64,000 nt of DNA from Agelaius tricolor (GCA_023055355.1 JALJCS010000015.1:21379516-21443515); one strand, 5' to 3'; counted from the stretch's first letter, positions 46,318-60,947 are shown. Program-made: numbers and translations. Notes: generated from the letters alone by a model not told the origin.

Positions 46318-49300
46318 CATGGCGCTGCCACCCGGGCCACCGTGGTGCTGGGCAGCCCGTGGTTCCTGGGCTCCGAGTGACCCCTGCTGGGGCCAGCACG
46401 AGGGAGGAGGAGGAGGAAGGACCGGGGGCGGAGGTGCAGGACGGGGCTGGCCGCAGGACCCTTCTTTTGTCTGCTTCACAATTTGGAAGTAGCAAATCAG
46501 CCTAAGAAAAGGAGAAGAAAGGATTACTTAATGGTTAAGATGATTGAATGCTGCCTTGGAAAACTGATTGTTTTCCCTTCCTTTGCCACCTTTTCTCCTT
46601 TGTGACGCTGGTTAATTCACTTCAACCTAACTTTTCACAGACTGTTACTAATTGGGTATTCTTCAGTTTCTTCATGGTTCATTTGAGATGCAGGGCTCTG
46701 AATTTGTACTCAACTGCCGCTGAAGACCATTTTGGACACATAAGGAGTGATCTGAGAAAACAGTTTGTAGACCCCTCTTAATTAGACATCCACAGTTAGA
46801 AGATACATTTCCTTTAATCACTATAGATCTCAGTTCCGCAGTCAGTGCAATAGAGGTAATAATAGCACCTTGGATCACAAGGGATTTGAGGAAAAGCTTA
46901 CAAGGAATTTAATAACTTGGACATCAGAGCAGCATTTGAATTGTATAAAGTAAATAAAGGGAGCCATGCATTGAGCAATGGGGGGAAAATATGTGTGTCT
47001 GCTTTATATAATGCAACTGGGAAAATGTGGGGGGAAAATAATTTAGCCCCCAATTTATAACCTGTATCATGAGGAAGGGGGTGTTTGCTTTTCTAATCCA
47101 GTTCTTTTTGTGTGTTTTTCTCTGATCTGGCATTGCCAGCCCATTTGAAGTGTCTCTGTCTCCTCACACATCTCCAGCTAGAGTCCTTTTCCCAAGAAAC
47201 TCTTAAAACTTAATTCCTTCATGCACATTTTAAAAGGAATAAACCAAAAGGATAAACAACATTCTTTGCTAAGGTGATTCACAAGGAAATATTCACCACC
47301 TATTTGCATTACAGTGTAATTGCTCATGTCTTCCTGAGCTTCCCTTTCCATGAGCACCTCTGTTCTATTTATACACATCTACCATTACTAATATTCTTAC
47401 CCACACACAAATATAAAATTCAGACTGGGAGGTCTTCTATAACAATTTAGAGACTTGTTTTCTGTGAGTGTTTTTTCTAGTAAAATCTAGTAATAATAAT
47501 AAAACTTGGTGGAAAGTTAAATGCGGAGAATCGTACCTCGCAAAGCACTTTTACTGCTCAATTTGAGAGCATCCCCAAAATTTCATATTCACGAGGCTGT
47601 TAGAGCAATAGATCAGCTAGACAAAAATAGAGGGAGCATTTCTATTTTCAAACCAAATGATATGACAAAATTAGCAGCTTAGGGAGCATGCTGCTCCTCC
47701 TGCTCCAGGCAGATGGTTCGTGGGTGCTGAAGCCAACGGTGGCTCCAGAGGTGCTGCTTCCAGTGCTGAGTGTCCAGTGGTGCTGGCTGGGCACGCTGAG
47801 CTGCTCCCACGTTTGCAGAGAGCCTTTCTGGGGAGGCTGAGGGCTGCAGGAGCAGCTCTGGGCTGCAGGAGCAGCTCTGGGCACGGGGAGAGCCTTTCCC
47901 CTGGAGATGGCGGTGGGTCTCCCCCAGCCCTGCCACCCACCTCTCGGGTGAGCTGGAGGGGCCTGCTGAGACATGAGAACTACATTTTCATCAGAAACAG
48001 GCTCTTTATGGTTTTGAGGACAGAAAATAAAGAAACCAAAGGAAAATGGCATTTAAAAGCTTTCTATAGTGCTTTCTGCTTGAAGCCCTAAAATTGTGAC
48101 GTGATGCCGTCAGAGCTCCTCTGAATGACTTGATGAAGGTTTTTTTTGTTTTGGTTGCTGCACTCTTGGGACTCATTGGAGTGGCAGGATTAAAATTAAT
48201 TAGAGGCTGTTTGGAGGGGGCTTTGGAAGATGGCCTGGGGCTATACTTCAGTCTGGTTGTTAGAAGCAATATCATCACCGCCTCCTCTTCCAGTGAGCAG
48301 ACCTGCGCTGGGGCGGCTGCGGGGAGCCACAGAACATCCAACGCAGACATCAGAGCAAAGACTTCCTCCCAAAGAGATTACTTACCACAAAACCAGTGGA
48401 TCTACCTGCTGACAACCCTAGAAATATGTCTTGTTTCATTTTATGGTTCCTTAAAGAGGCTGCTTTATGAAGCTCTCCAGAATCTTGATGAAATATCCAT
48501 GCGAGGATGCTCATTTTCCTTCCTTCTTACCATGAATTATGTTGATTAGTGTGGCTGGGAAGAGATGAGAGGGAAAGCTCTGTTCCAGCAGCTGGAGTTT
48601 GGTTTCATTTGCTCTGTTTTGCAAACCCACCAGTGACAAAAGTGGACAAATAATCTTTTCAAACCACTTGTGAGCCTTACTTTGAGTTTTCCTCATTGTG
48701 GAGGGTCAGTTGCAGAACAGATAAAATGCTGCATCTCAAAATTTGTGTCAAGTTTTTCAGATGGTTTGTGCATTTGTAGACTCATAGATAATTACAGTCA
48801 ATCCCTCTGTACGGAAGTTGATGCTTACCTGATCTGGATTCCTACACAGGCAGAGTTAGTAGAAGCAAGAATTTAAACTTTTATGGTTAATTTTAACTTG
48901 TAGTCAAGTCCTGTTGACTTTGTAAGAGCTGCCATGTCATACCCAGTTGCAGACTCTGTATGAACGTGGCTCAGAGTAAGGTGAGATGATGCCTGGCTTC
49001 CTGCAGTGCAAATTAGTAGAAGTAGCTAAAAATTGTCACTATTGAAACTAAATAGTGGTCATAATTTTAAAAACCAGTGAAGTAATCCTTCTAGAAGTAC
49101 AGCCAAAAGTAATTTGGTTTCTCCAACTCTGTCTTTTATTTTTTATTTCCTTTTCCATCCCAGTAATACCTACTCATCAAAAGGGCTTAAATATGCAGGA
49201 AGAGCTAGGGCCTTTAGTGTGAGTTTTTCCTACTCAATAGCCTGTGTGCTTTGGAAGAAAGTAGACAAATTCACACAAGATGACAACATTTGGTGCCACT

Positions 49301-51084
49301 GTTGGCTCTTCTTAATGAGTCATTCCACAACAGGTATTATTTTTCTCAGGAAGAGCTGTATCTTCACAGCATTCTCAGAATTCAAGCACTGATTTAGAAA
49401 TATTATTTTTTTCATATTTCAGGATCAGTAATTGTGTTGTTTTCTCTCAGCATCTTAGGATAACTACCATACAGGTGAATAGTTAGTGCTAAAAATACAA
49501 AGCAACAAACCAGATAAGCTTCCAGAAGGCAGACTCATTATCCTCAGGTTGTGATTAATGAGTCCTTAATCGAAAACTTAGTAAAAATATCAAAATACAG
49601 TATAAGGACAAGAAGGAAATGCTATTTAAAAATTACAAGCCTTGTGACTTCCATTAGGATTTACAGGTTTTCTGACTCAACCTGCTAAAGCTGTGGATGG
49701 CAGTGTTCAAAGTCTAGTGTTCCTGAGATCACAATGGCAAAATTTAATCAATTCCCACTTTAGACTCTTACAGAGTTTGGTGTGAGTGATACTGGGGCAG
49801 GAGCATCTGTGGAGATGAGCCACTCTTGGAATTATAAGCAATAAGTATTGTCTCCTGAAATTTCCCAAACCAACAAGTAATTGTTTAAAAGTGTAAACCA
49901 CATCATGCTGAGCTGCAGCACCTTAGAGTTGATCCTAGAAACAGAGAAGACTTTGGAGTCTTGGTTGATGAGTGATTCCCATCTTCCCTGGATGTGCCCG
50001 TGAGCATTAAAGTGCGCACAAATAACCAGTGGTTATTTGTGTGGTTATGTTCCTTACCCAGGTTCCAGGCAAGAGGAGATTTGAGCTGGACTGGAGCCCC
50101 AGCAGAGCCCTTACAGCCAGAGCCCTTCCTCCTCCCTATCTCCCCTGTTCCTCTTGCACACCCCGAGCAAACAGAATTCATTATCTCATCTCAGCATTGC
50201 AGCTTTCTAAGTTCAATGTCAATAGTGAGTTAGGAAAGGGCAGGCAGGTCAGGGATTAGGACTCCGAACTGTCCTTGACGTTTCTCTGTAGGATGATCTG
50301 CTGTTTGCATCAGCCAACTGAAAAAAAATTCTGTCTCCTCTATCCTGGGAATGATCAGGATGGGAAAATGTCAGTTTAGGGGCTGACAGAGCTCTGATAA
50401 GAATGAGATAGAAATGCAGGGAGTGAAGAAACAGAGAGGGGCAGAGGTACAAATGCTGTCATTCTAAGTTTAAAATCTCATTTTTAAGTATATTTGCGAG
50501 TACACATTCTGTTTTCTTCCAGCATTTCAGCCCATGGGCTTCTTTTTCGAGCAGTTTCATTTTAAGGAAGTCTGAATCTATTTTTATTTGATTGGATTTT
50601 ACAAGTTCTGGAAAGGTCATCCTGCCTGGCCTGGAAGCTGCAAATACATTCACTCCCACAGAATTACTTATACACACGAAAATAGTTTCCACTTTCAAAA
50701 GTATCCATACGTTCTTGGAGTTACCAGCTTGGTCCCAATTCTCAGGCTCAGAACAGGGGGGAACAAAGCATTTAGATGAAAATATTTTTGAAGTGTGACG
50801 ACCTCTGAACAGAAATAAAAAAAAAATCACTGTGCTGGGAATGATTTGGGTTTATTCACATTTCCATGCCCTTGTTATAAACTTGATAAATTAGGAGAAA
50901 AAACCTTCTCATATTATGCACGGTGGGTTCAGTGTGTGGTCCAACAAACACCATCCAAGAGGGCAGTGGGTCTGTGCAGCCCCAGCTCTGCAGGGACTCG
51001 CATCCCCTGAGCACGAGCCATTCCAGACTGGTCTGGGCTGCTGAGGGAGCATGTGCTGTACAGGCAGAAAATAAAACCCAGGGA
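46318..51084. other. unique AT-rich non-coding DNA
   Basis: No gene is established. The best non-repetitive ATG frame of the window, 48133-48549, lies here and is discussed as a finding. 47400-47660 and 48960-49680 are AT-rich and featureless. No interspersed repeats are recognised. Confidence 0.5.
47841..47878. repeat. 19-bp tandem duplication
   Basis: GGGCTGCAGGAGCAGCTCT is present twice, back to back and identical. Confidence 0.95.
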
Positions 51085-51310
51085 ATCGTAGAATAATTTA
51101 GGCTGGAAGAGCCCTCCGGGGATCATCTGGGCCAGGCCCCTGCTCAAGGCAATTACAAATAGATCGAGTTGCTCAAGGACTTGTCCAGTTGAGTTTCTGC
51201 TCGGTGCAAACAGATTGAACACAAACCCCCTCCTGTCTTTCTCAGCTTCTGTGCTGTCTGAGATGGACAATAGTAAGAAACTTTTTCTGCTGATGGCAAG
51301 CACCAAGTGA
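51085..51310 (-). mobile_element. older CR1 LINE 3' fragment
   Basis: Minus-strand CR1 of another, older type: 'gaatcgtagaataatttagg', 'ctggaagagccctccgggg', 'atcatctgggccaggcccc', 'aaggacttgtccagttgagt' and a long 5' part through 'gaaactttttctgctgatgg'. The divergence and extent suggest an old insertion. Confidence 0.85.
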
Positions 51311-54300
51311 AACATCTTTACTGTCACCTCAAGTCTGCCTGGGGGAAGCTAATTAAACAGATAAAAATACTCATAAGATACATTAAATATTACCACCACC
51401 ACCCCCCACCCCCATTAATTACAGAAAAAACTGCATGTGACTGTAAAATGAACCTAAAAAATGCAAGTGAAAAGAAATGATCTTTTTTGGATGGTTCCAG
51501 CTCTGTGGAAAAGTCCAAAGAAACATGGATGTCCTTGTGCATCCATCTACACTTCCTGAGGCTGCTGGAATTCTGTGTAACCATTTCTCAAAGCAGAGTA
51601 AAACCAGAAATTAACTGTAATTAATGCCACACACTTTCCTTGTCTCCTTAGTCCACATTCCTGGTTATGCTCAGATGTGTTCCACCTGGAGTCTATAATT
51701 TTAATCAAGCTGTATTTTTTGGGGGGTGTTGTCTTGCACTGACATCATGGTAATTCAGGCACTTGAAGGCAGACAGGAGTTCTCTGGTTTGTGCCAGTAG
51801 CCAACAGCTCAGGAACACCTGGATCTCTGAGGAAGCTTTTCCAGAACACAGGAGCCATCAAGTCATGTCTGGATGCCCACAGTTGTCTGAGGACACATCT
51901 TCCCAATAATCTTGGGTATCACAGTTGTGGTCTGTATTGCCTTTAGGCCCCTAGAACATTGCACGTAATTATAAATGAGTGATTTCTTCTGGGCCATGAT
52001 GACTGGGAGTGACCAGGGTCTGTGCTGGTGAAGGTGGTTGGGCACTCTGAGCTGAACCACCTTGGGTCATCAATTTTGGTTTAAACCTTGCATTTCATCC
52101 TGGATCATTTTGTATTACAAGTCAAGACCATGTAAAAAGCAGGTGTTTGAAAGGTGACAGCCAGCATGGCTTCTTCTCTTTTGTTCTAAAAAAAAAAAAA
52201 TATAAATTTACCAGCAAATCTTTTTAATGGCGTATTAAAAAGTAAAGATATCAAAAGTACAGAGTATGTTAATATGGCAAATTCTTCAGCATTCTGCTGC
52301 AGGTGTGTTTCAGAGCAGAGATGGGCAGGAAGGACTCTGTAAGGATTGTTGCTGTTGTTGCTGCTCCAGAGACAGGCAGGGAGGAATATTATTTCCAAGC
52401 ATTTTAACTTACTGCCCGAGAGAAAACAGGTGTCAGTGGCTGTGTGCTGTGGCAGCCCTTCCTCAAAGCTGGGGAGATAAAGGGCTTGGAAATGCCAGGT
52501 CTGTCAGAGCCCAGCCTGGAGCAAGAGTTAGTGCCATCCCAGCCCGGGCCTGTCCTCAGCACTGCTCACCCACCTCGGTCCCTGCCTGCCCTGAGTCCCT
52601 GCACAGCCTTTGCTTCACCTCCCCTTGGACCTCACCTGCTTCCCTCGGTGACTTTGCCAGCACTGCCTGGCTCCCAGAGCAGGCTTTAGTGTATGAAAAG
52701 CAATTAAAGACACTAGAATTAAATTATTTCTTGCAAACTTCTAGGCATAAAAGATGCCATTGTGCAGTGGGGACCCAACCCCATCGTGTCCACCTGTGAT
52801 CCTGCATCTCCCATCAGGGCAAGGGTCATCCATGAGGAATGGCATTTGGCTTTTGGCGGATGAATTTTCCTTGCATCCTTGCCTTTCTTTCCCCTCTGTA
52901 CACAGTTCCAAGCCCCAAAGCAAATGAAACTCCTGTACATTTCCATCCCAAGGCCCCCTGAGGTTTTACAAGGTGCTCAGCCCAGCATGGTGCTGGTAGA
53001 GCAGAGGGGCCCATCGGGGCCAGTCTGCTGGAACAGGAGTCAAACAGAAGTCTCTTGGGATGGTCTCTAGGATTCCTATTCGGATCTTCTCTATCTGGGA
53101 ATATTTCAGTCTAGAGGGAAGCAGCGATGCTCTTTGAGACACTCTCTAGTGTAAGCTCTGTCAAAGGGAAAACAGACATAATGATGCTGGGACAGGCAAC
53201 AGGAACTTCAAACTCTTCCTTAAATGTCAGTGAGGAACATATCATCTGGGTGTAGCCTGTGTGGAAAAATGAAATAATCTGCAAACAGCCCGGATAAAGG
53301 GTAAAAAAGTTAAAAATACACTTAAAATAAAATAAAATAAGAGTGGGTGCTGCAAGCCGTGGCATGCTTTGGCTTTCAGGAAGCACAGCCCTGAAGAAGT
53401 ACAAAAGGCCTTTAGTTTGAGGTAATGAGGTGCATCTAATTATATTTAAGAAAGAACATCAAGAACTGCTTAAGAATACACTACCCACCCTTTTCTTTTC
53501 ACCAAGGCTAGGCAGAATCCCAATCCTAAGACACCATTATTTTATAGAGGTGAGGATTTCAGAGAACATCACAGAAAACAAGGTTATTTTCCCATAACTG
53601 TGGGAAAAAAATGGCAAAATATTTCTTGTCTGTTCTCTTCTTCCTCTCAATAACTCCCATTAGGGGAGGGAAAGAAAAAAACACAACAAAAAACAAGCAG
53701 GCCAAAATAAGCCTGGCCGTCATGAGAAATGAAGGCTGTCAGAGTGACATCTGACACCAGCGGGCCACAGCTGAAGAACAAGGGAAAAGTTTTCGGACGA
53801 CTGTCACTGACCCATAGTCCCTCGCTCCTAACCTTGCTCTCCAACATATGTTTCTCATTTCCTTGCTTATAGCTGGCCCAAGCTAATGATATGTGTTTTG
53901 GCAGTCCTCCCGTGCTTGGCATAGTGCCTGCCTTGTTCTCATTGTCTCCGCTACTTACAGAAACCCCTTTCTCTGTCTTTCTCTCTCTCTCAGAAAATCA
54001 GCTTTGTACAACTCCAAGTATGCAAAGCAGTTCTTGCTGCCCGAGCTACCATCTCCCACTCCTCCTGGCCCTGCACCACTGGCCAGACACGCCGGTAGAA
54101 ACACAGGGAGACTGCCACGGACAGGACTGGAGCCGGGTGGAAACAGTGGAAAATCAAACATATTGGCCCATTTGAGCCTTGCTAAAAATACAGGGAGCAG
54201 AGCTATTCTGAGGGACGATGGCATGGGAAAGCTCTGCCTGGAATCCTGGGTCCCTGCGAGCAGACGGGGCTGTCAGGCAGACGTGGGAAGGGGAGCTGAG

Positions 54301-55694
54301 TGCAGCCCGGGGGCAGAGGGCACCGCGCTTGGCAGCGCCCGGCCGGCCCTGAGCGGGCTGGGTGCTCTCTGCAATCAGTAACGGAGCAGGACACGGACAG
54401 AACACACCTTCTGCAGGGCCCGGGGCAGCCACTGGCTTCTGTGCGATGGGGAGCACACGTGGCAGTGAGCTGGGCTCCCGAGCCTCAGAGCGCCGCCGGT
54501 CTGGCAGCGTGGGACGGCGCTGGGGGTCAGGCCTGCCCTCGCTTCAGAGGGCTCAGGCTCTGCTGGATCCCGGCTCATGGAGATTTGATTTGTGTTGGCA
54601 TGGGGGACTCTGTCCTCTGGATCCAAACAAAAGTCTGCTACTTCTTCATGAGGTGCAAACCACCGAGAATGCCACGGCAAACAGAACAAGTGGCAGCAGT
54701 GAGCAGCAGCTCCAGGCTACAGAGCGGCTCTGCCCCAAAGGTGTTTGATGAATTTCACTAATTTCTTCTCATAACCTTCCCCATATCAGAAAATACTATT
54801 TATATATTAGTCTGGGCAGTGTTTTGGCCACCCTGACTAAAAGCACGGGTTTTTAGAAACTGCAGTTTCTTCAACATGTGCTTTTTTCTAGACATAGGAA
54901 TATATGGTTGTATTATATACATATACTTATCAAAGGCTCCATCACCTGTTTGTCCTCTGTATATGTACCTTCTACATGTAAATATTCTCAGTCAGTGTGC
55001 AAACTAACTTTATTTTGTGCTAGCAGAGGCAGGGTAGTGGTGGTGATGTAAAAGCCAGTGTGTCACGCTCAGTTACATCAGTGTACAGCAGGCATTCTGT
55101 AGGATTTTGCAGGCAATGTGATGATTTTTAGGCTATTACCACTGTTTTTATATCCAGGCCAGGGTGAAGGACCCACACTGATAAATCATCAAGAATTAAT
55201 CTCTGGCAAGAAGAAGGCCATACCATCATTTTAAAGACACAGAGTCAGTTCATTCCAGCCACTCCTCTGAGTTTGGTGCAAAATATTTATGTTCATTTTT
55301 GAAAGAGGGAACAGCAGAATTTCAGCAGTGAACTCATCCTCGGCATGATGAAAGTGAAACTTAAATTTTCCTTCTTTCCTCCTCTCTTTTCTGACACTGT
55401 CATCCACTTTAGTGCCTGCTCTTTTAGAGCCTGGTGCTGTGTCACCGAAGTTAATGGGAGATTTTCCATGCGCATTGTCTGGGAGCAGGAGCAGGCCATT
55501 ACCAGGGCTCGTCACCCCCGCACCACATTCAGCTGTTTCCTCTTTGTTCCTGCTCCTTGTAGCAAGGTCACTGCTGAACACTTTTCATTCTTCCCCTGCT
55601 CTCTCCACAGACACCGCTTCTCACACGGGAACTTTACTCGCGCTCTGTGATCTCGGGCACTGACTGCAGTGACCCCCTCTTTCTGTCCTTCCTG
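51311..55694. other. unique non-coding DNA, no gene seen
   Basis: No gene is supported. Small low-complexity items occur: C/A-rich 51393-51414, poly-A 52187-52200 and (AAAAT)n near 53322-53340. A GC- and CpG-richer patch lies at 54300-54540 but is too sparse in CpG to be called an island. Confidence 0.5.
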
Positions 55695-55870
55695 GTTATT
55701 GGGGTGTAATTTGAGTGAGAAGGGACCTTTGGAGGTCACCTTGTCCAAACCCCACTGAAAGCAAGGCCAGCAGAAATCAAGCTGCTGAGGACCCTCTCCA
55801 GCTGGGCATTGAAACCTCGGCAGCCTCTCTGGGCCCCTGTAGCACTTTTTGCCTGATTTCATTGAAGATT
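55695..55870 (-). mobile_element. old CR1 LINE 3' fragment
   Basis: The plus strand shows 'gagtgagaagggacctttgg', 'aggtcaccttgtccaaaccc' and later 'cagcctctctgggcccctgt', the complement of an older CR1 tail. The octamer end is gone and divergence is high. Confidence 0.7.
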
Positions 55871-58800
55871 TGTTTGTGTGTCACCCCTGACTGCACAGCC
55901 CAGCAGGACCTGCCTCCATCCCCTTATGCCACTGCTGCCCAGCCTGTTTCCAGGCAGTCTCTGATCCCCTGTGCTCCTGAAGTGTGCTCTGAGTCTCCAT
56001 GGCTCCATCTCCCAGCATGCTGGGCCATGGACTCAGCTGGAGCCAGCAGACACCTCGTCCTGTGCTGCACGGGTCCCCATGAGCAGCATTCCAGAGTGTC
56101 ACACAGCCCAAGGGCCAGCAGTTCTCTGGCTCTGTCTTGGAGTGCTCCCAAGGCCAGCTTTCCCCTGTGGGACCTGCAGCACCTCTGCATTCTGTCCTTT
56201 CTATTCTGTCCTTATCTCCCCAGTAAATCCAGAACCACTAGCCTGGTTTTAGGGCTGCTTCCTTAGAGGTCCTGGAGGATACAGAGAGAGAAAATTTGCA
56301 TATTGGAGACCTGTGAGTTCTACAAACTGGCATGAAAATAAGAAAGAGGCACACAGATCTTTTTAATGCACATAATGAGAGAAAAGGGCAGGAAGATGGG
56401 CAGGAAAATTGTCTGTCAGAGCAACACATGGGTTGTTAGGGGCTGGTGAGTTTGCTGGGCAAGGCTTGGCCAGGTGTGTGTGCAGGGCACTTCTGCTGTG
56501 GGGCAGCTGGGCAGGTGCCACACGGGCACCAGGGGCTCCAGGGCAGGGCGGGAGCGCTGGTGTTTAAATGGTTAAACTATCACCACATTTGGCTGTCTTG
56601 GGTTTCTCATAAACATTCAGCAAAGCACTTTCATTCAATCACACATATTAACTACTTAAGTTCCCCTCTCCAAGGATGTGGATTGTTATTTTATGCCAAA
56701 TGTGCTGTAATTAAGTTTGACATAAGCACATGGATTAAATATGTGGTTTGGTGGGCAAATGGGAGATGGCTTTTCCTTCTGGCCATATGGAGGATGCAGC
56801 CACATGATGTGAGGCAGAGGGAAAGGATTCTTTACTCTTTATTTTATTTGGTGGTGTTTCTTTTATTAAAATTGCTCCGATTAATCAGCCAGTACCAAGA
56901 ACATCAGCGTTGGTTTAACTACCTTGGAAGAAGGAAACACCAAGCATTGCCTGGGTCTCTCCATGCTCTCCCTATGAAATGCAAGGATATGTACATGTCT
57001 GCATACAGAGATGTGTTAGGGATATATTGGATAATAATAGATTGCTTGTGATTTTCAGTGATGTTTTTCCTGGGACTGACCACACGATTGGTTTTAATTG
57101 TCCAACCTCGGGAGGAACACTGTGCTTTGCAGTGGTGTAACATTGGTGTGCATTGTAAGTTATGGTTTGCAATGACAGAGACCTCACTTCAGGGCCTAGA
57201 CATCATCATCATTATTATTATTATGATTACTACTACTACATCCTACTTTAATGTCAATAGCATCTACACCAGCACATGGTTGTCATGGTGCTTGCCACTA
57301 GGCTCATGAGAAAATTTGACATTTATTCCATAAATAAAACTGTCTAGTTTAAGGCCAAATAAAACTGATGATAGAAAAACACAGAGGTAAGGAGATGAGG
57401 AAGAGGAAGATCACATCCTCATGATCAGTGTGCACAGGAAAAGATCATTTCAAATAATTCTGCATTGCAAATGCCATAGGAAAGCAAACTTCCCATGTTC
57501 CTTTACATGTCCCTCCTCTCCTATGAAAGGTGGCTGTAGAGTCAGTTGTTATTTGCATATGAATTTATTGAATACTTTTTTCTTTTCCCAATTCTCTGTA
57601 TGTCAGCAGCTTTGCTGTCATTTCAGTTCCTGAATTCTGCCCTCTGATATAACATCTTGTACTTCTTTGTTTAGAAACTGACCTTTTGGTCAGCAGACCA
57701 AAGCTATTCACAATTTTGTGTGTCCAGCATTAAATGCTGCAAAGGGACCTGTTTTCAGGCAGTTGGCGTTACCTGGTGGCTCAATCTGCTGTGCCTCAGC
57801 CCCAGGTGGACACTGGGCAGCTGCAGGGGAGCTCTGCAGTCCTTCACTTGTGAGAGCTGACGAGGTTCTTGGCCATGCACCCAAGGGGCATCACCGAGTG
57901 GGCGAGCCCTTGTGAGGCTCCTGGCAGGGCTGCAGCTCTCAGTGGTGGGCAGATCCAAGTGAGTCACTCTGCTTTGCCTGGCCCTCCTGGACGTTTTCTG
58001 TCAGGCCTCCACTTGCTTCACGTATCGTAGGCAAAGACCATCCCATCGAGTGTTTGGTTTTCCAGTTCTGAATGGAGGGCTAGAAGCTTTTCTCATAGCT
58101 TTCCTTTGGGAAATTGCGGCTTGTCACACGTTTACAACATTGCCATAAGTGAGATTTGGTGATCTGAGAGCCCACAATGAAAGCTGCTGAGAAAATGAAA
58201 ACCAGCAGTTACTTCAGTGCAGTACCATCCCCATGAAGCGTGTCTCCATCCTTCATCTCTTTGCTGGCACATGGTCACTGTTACCTTCCACTGCACACTC
58301 AGGTTTGTCCTGAGTACTAAAAGACTTCTAAAAGACCTGCAACCAAAGTTCCTCCCAAGCTTTGCAGAGACTTTCCCATTTCTCAGACATATTAAGGATT
58401 AGCCAGAAGCTTTTGAAGAGTTTCCAAACTATTCTTTTAAAATTATTAGATACAAGTGTTCAGAGTTGGTGATTTAAAAATCTTTATATTTAACAGATGC
58501 TACTTAACCTACACCTTTACTGTTACATGACCTTAATTATATATTTACATCAACCACTTTGATTACAAATGTGCACCAGGAATGTTTTACTCCACAGTTA
58601 TTGACATTTTTCCCTTCTCTGTTTAGTAACGGTTAATTATTGCACACAATAATCAATTATTTGAATTTATCGTATCAAAGGTGAACTTCAGAACTCTCAG
58701 GTTTATTGTTTGTGAGGGTTCTGTGGGTAGTGCTTGACACAGCTGGCTCTTCTTATAAGTTGTTCACACCCATCAGCTTTGGCTCATACTGATCGTCACA

Positions 58801-60947
58801 GATGTTTCCTTGTTTAATTTGTTGTACTTTGATTCCTGTTTTTTATAGCTGCTTTCATATCCTCTTTTAGAAGAGATGTATAAACTTCCTTGTGAAGAGA
58901 AATTTGCAGCTTTTGGGGCGCCAAATGAATCGTCCTTAGATCTTGGCTGGTTTTCACAGGGAGTTTTCAGGTTATTTGTTCTGTTCCACACAAGTGTCTT
59001 TAGGGTTGGGAGATTTACTCCTTTCAAGCACGTGGGAATAGCACTATGTGGGTTTTTTAAGGAACATAACCAGTCTTGTCTCTTTGTGCATTTAATCCAC
59101 TCAGGGTTTGCTCAGTAGGATGAGGGGCCCATGGTGCATGGCCCCATTATGGCAGTGGACACAGCACAAGTCACATCCATTCCTCAGTGACCTTCCACCC
59201 TGTCCCTTTGGGACTATTTTTTCCTTTTTCTTCTACTGGAAATGGCTGAAAGCAAACCCCAAACATTTAAACATGACAGTATAAAACCAGCTGCTGTGCT
59301 CTATGAATACCCAGTGGTTTCTGGACATTTACATTGAGAATCCTGGAGGTCAAACCTCCAGGAACACTTCCCTGCAGCTGGCAGAGGCAGGCTCAGTTCC
59401 TGAGCCTCTGGGGAGGATTTGCTGGTGGCAGCTGAGCCCGAGGCTGGTGGCCAGGCTGGACAGGGCAGCTCGGAGGGCACAGGGCCGGGGGTGGATGGGG
59501 CCCGCGTGCCTGGCTCAGAGGCAGCAGGGCCAGGGCCTGCCCCAGGTCCCCCTGCTCTGACAGGTCTTGTGTTGGAGCTGGGCAAGGAGGGAGTTGGTTT
59601 GTCGCTCCAGCACAGCCCTGTGCCTGTGCCTGTTGGCTGAAGCGTCGATGCCAGCCCAAAGAAGGGAGTTTGGCTGCACAGATGGGTGGGTGCAGTGTGG
59701 AGCTGGAGGTCTCAGCTTTACACACCTGGTACCACGTGCCCCCACTGATGAGCAGCCTGAGTCCTGTGAGCCCATGTCCTGCCGTGGGGCCATGGTGCTG
59801 CAGCTGCTGGACAGCATCCTTTGGGTTTGGTCCTCGTGGCTGTTCCTGGGAGAGCAGAACCCATGGGTGGCACCGTGCTCTGATTTCCTGTGTGATGTCA
59901 GTGTCATCTCTGGGGGAGCTGGAGCAATCTGAGGTATCTCAGGACTCCTTACACTTGTGCATCTCATCTTTATCTCCTCAGACCTGTGCTGAAGTTCTCT
60001 TAATGAAAAGGCAGATTTGGGGTTTATTTTCTATTTTTGAAGTTTCCAATGGCACTGAGGAGAATGTGCTGACTCCTGCAGGGGACCTGCCAGGGGTGTC
60101 ACCAGGATCATTTCAGGTCTCTCACAGGACACAGCCCTACAGGGCTGTTCTTGTAGAGACCAGGGACACAGACTCACTCTTACAGGGGGTGTTGTTTCAG
60201 AACCCCAACCACTAGCATCAGCTCCAGCACTACTGACTGCTGACACTTTGCTTTGTGTGATGTAAAACAGGGCCATTTCCAGCTCTTAAATATTGAAAAA
60301 TTATTGAAAACCTCCTCTGTTTGCTTAGTGGTCAATGTTTAATCATGGGTAAATATTCCACATAAAAACAACAGGTTATCATTAAAGTCTAGCAAACTGG
60401 CTGCTTTGGGCAAAGAGCTGGGATTGTGTTCAGGTGTGTGACATACACATACGGGCCAAGGGACCCGAGATGGCAGAAGTGGCACGTGTGCTGTGGACTG
60501 CAGTTGTGTTGGATTTATTGCCGTTGGCACAGGTGCTGGTGATGAGCTGTGGCACAGGGCGGGTGAGAACCTGGCCCTCAGCTCGTCTGAGCCCCAGAGC
60601 TGCTGGGAGCCCTGGGGAAGTGCTGAAAGAGGAACAGGAAACAGATGGGAGATGAGATTTCTTAGAATGCTGCAAATTTCTGAGAGTTTCCAGCCCAGTC
60701 CCACACCTGGGAGAGGCAGGGCAGCCCCGAGCTGCTGTCCTTACACGGGGGTGTGAGGACAGAACCAGAACAGAGACAGTAAATTCCTGGTAACAAAGTG
60801 AACACAAGAAGCATTTTTCCACTCCTCTGAGGTTTTGAAAACAAATGTAAATATTTTAATCCTCTTCTTTTGTACCAGAGAGCTAGGGGTTCATCAGCCT
60901 TGTGGCGCAGGGAGGAGGAGAGGATGGGACAAGATGGTCTGAGCTGC
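55871..60947. other. unique non-coding DNA, no gene seen
   Basis: No gene is supported. The 201-codon plus frame at 56446-57051 opens with GTG; its first ATG is only near codon 118, and its product is unrecognised. 58430-58720 is an AT-rich, repeat-free candidate element with an inverted repeat, ATTATTG-CACA-CAATAAT, at 58636-58653. Confidence 0.5.
57203..57241. repeat. compound ATC/ATT/ACT trinucleotide repeat
   Basis: CATCATCATC passes to ATTATTATTATT, then GATTACTACTACTACA. It is a short compound microsatellite. Confidence 0.9.

Noticed and set aside
56446..57051. Longest non-repetitive frame, 201 codons, with a hydrophobic stretch
   Set aside because: It opens with GTG, the first ATG is near codon 118, and no family or splice signals were seen; it fits chance.
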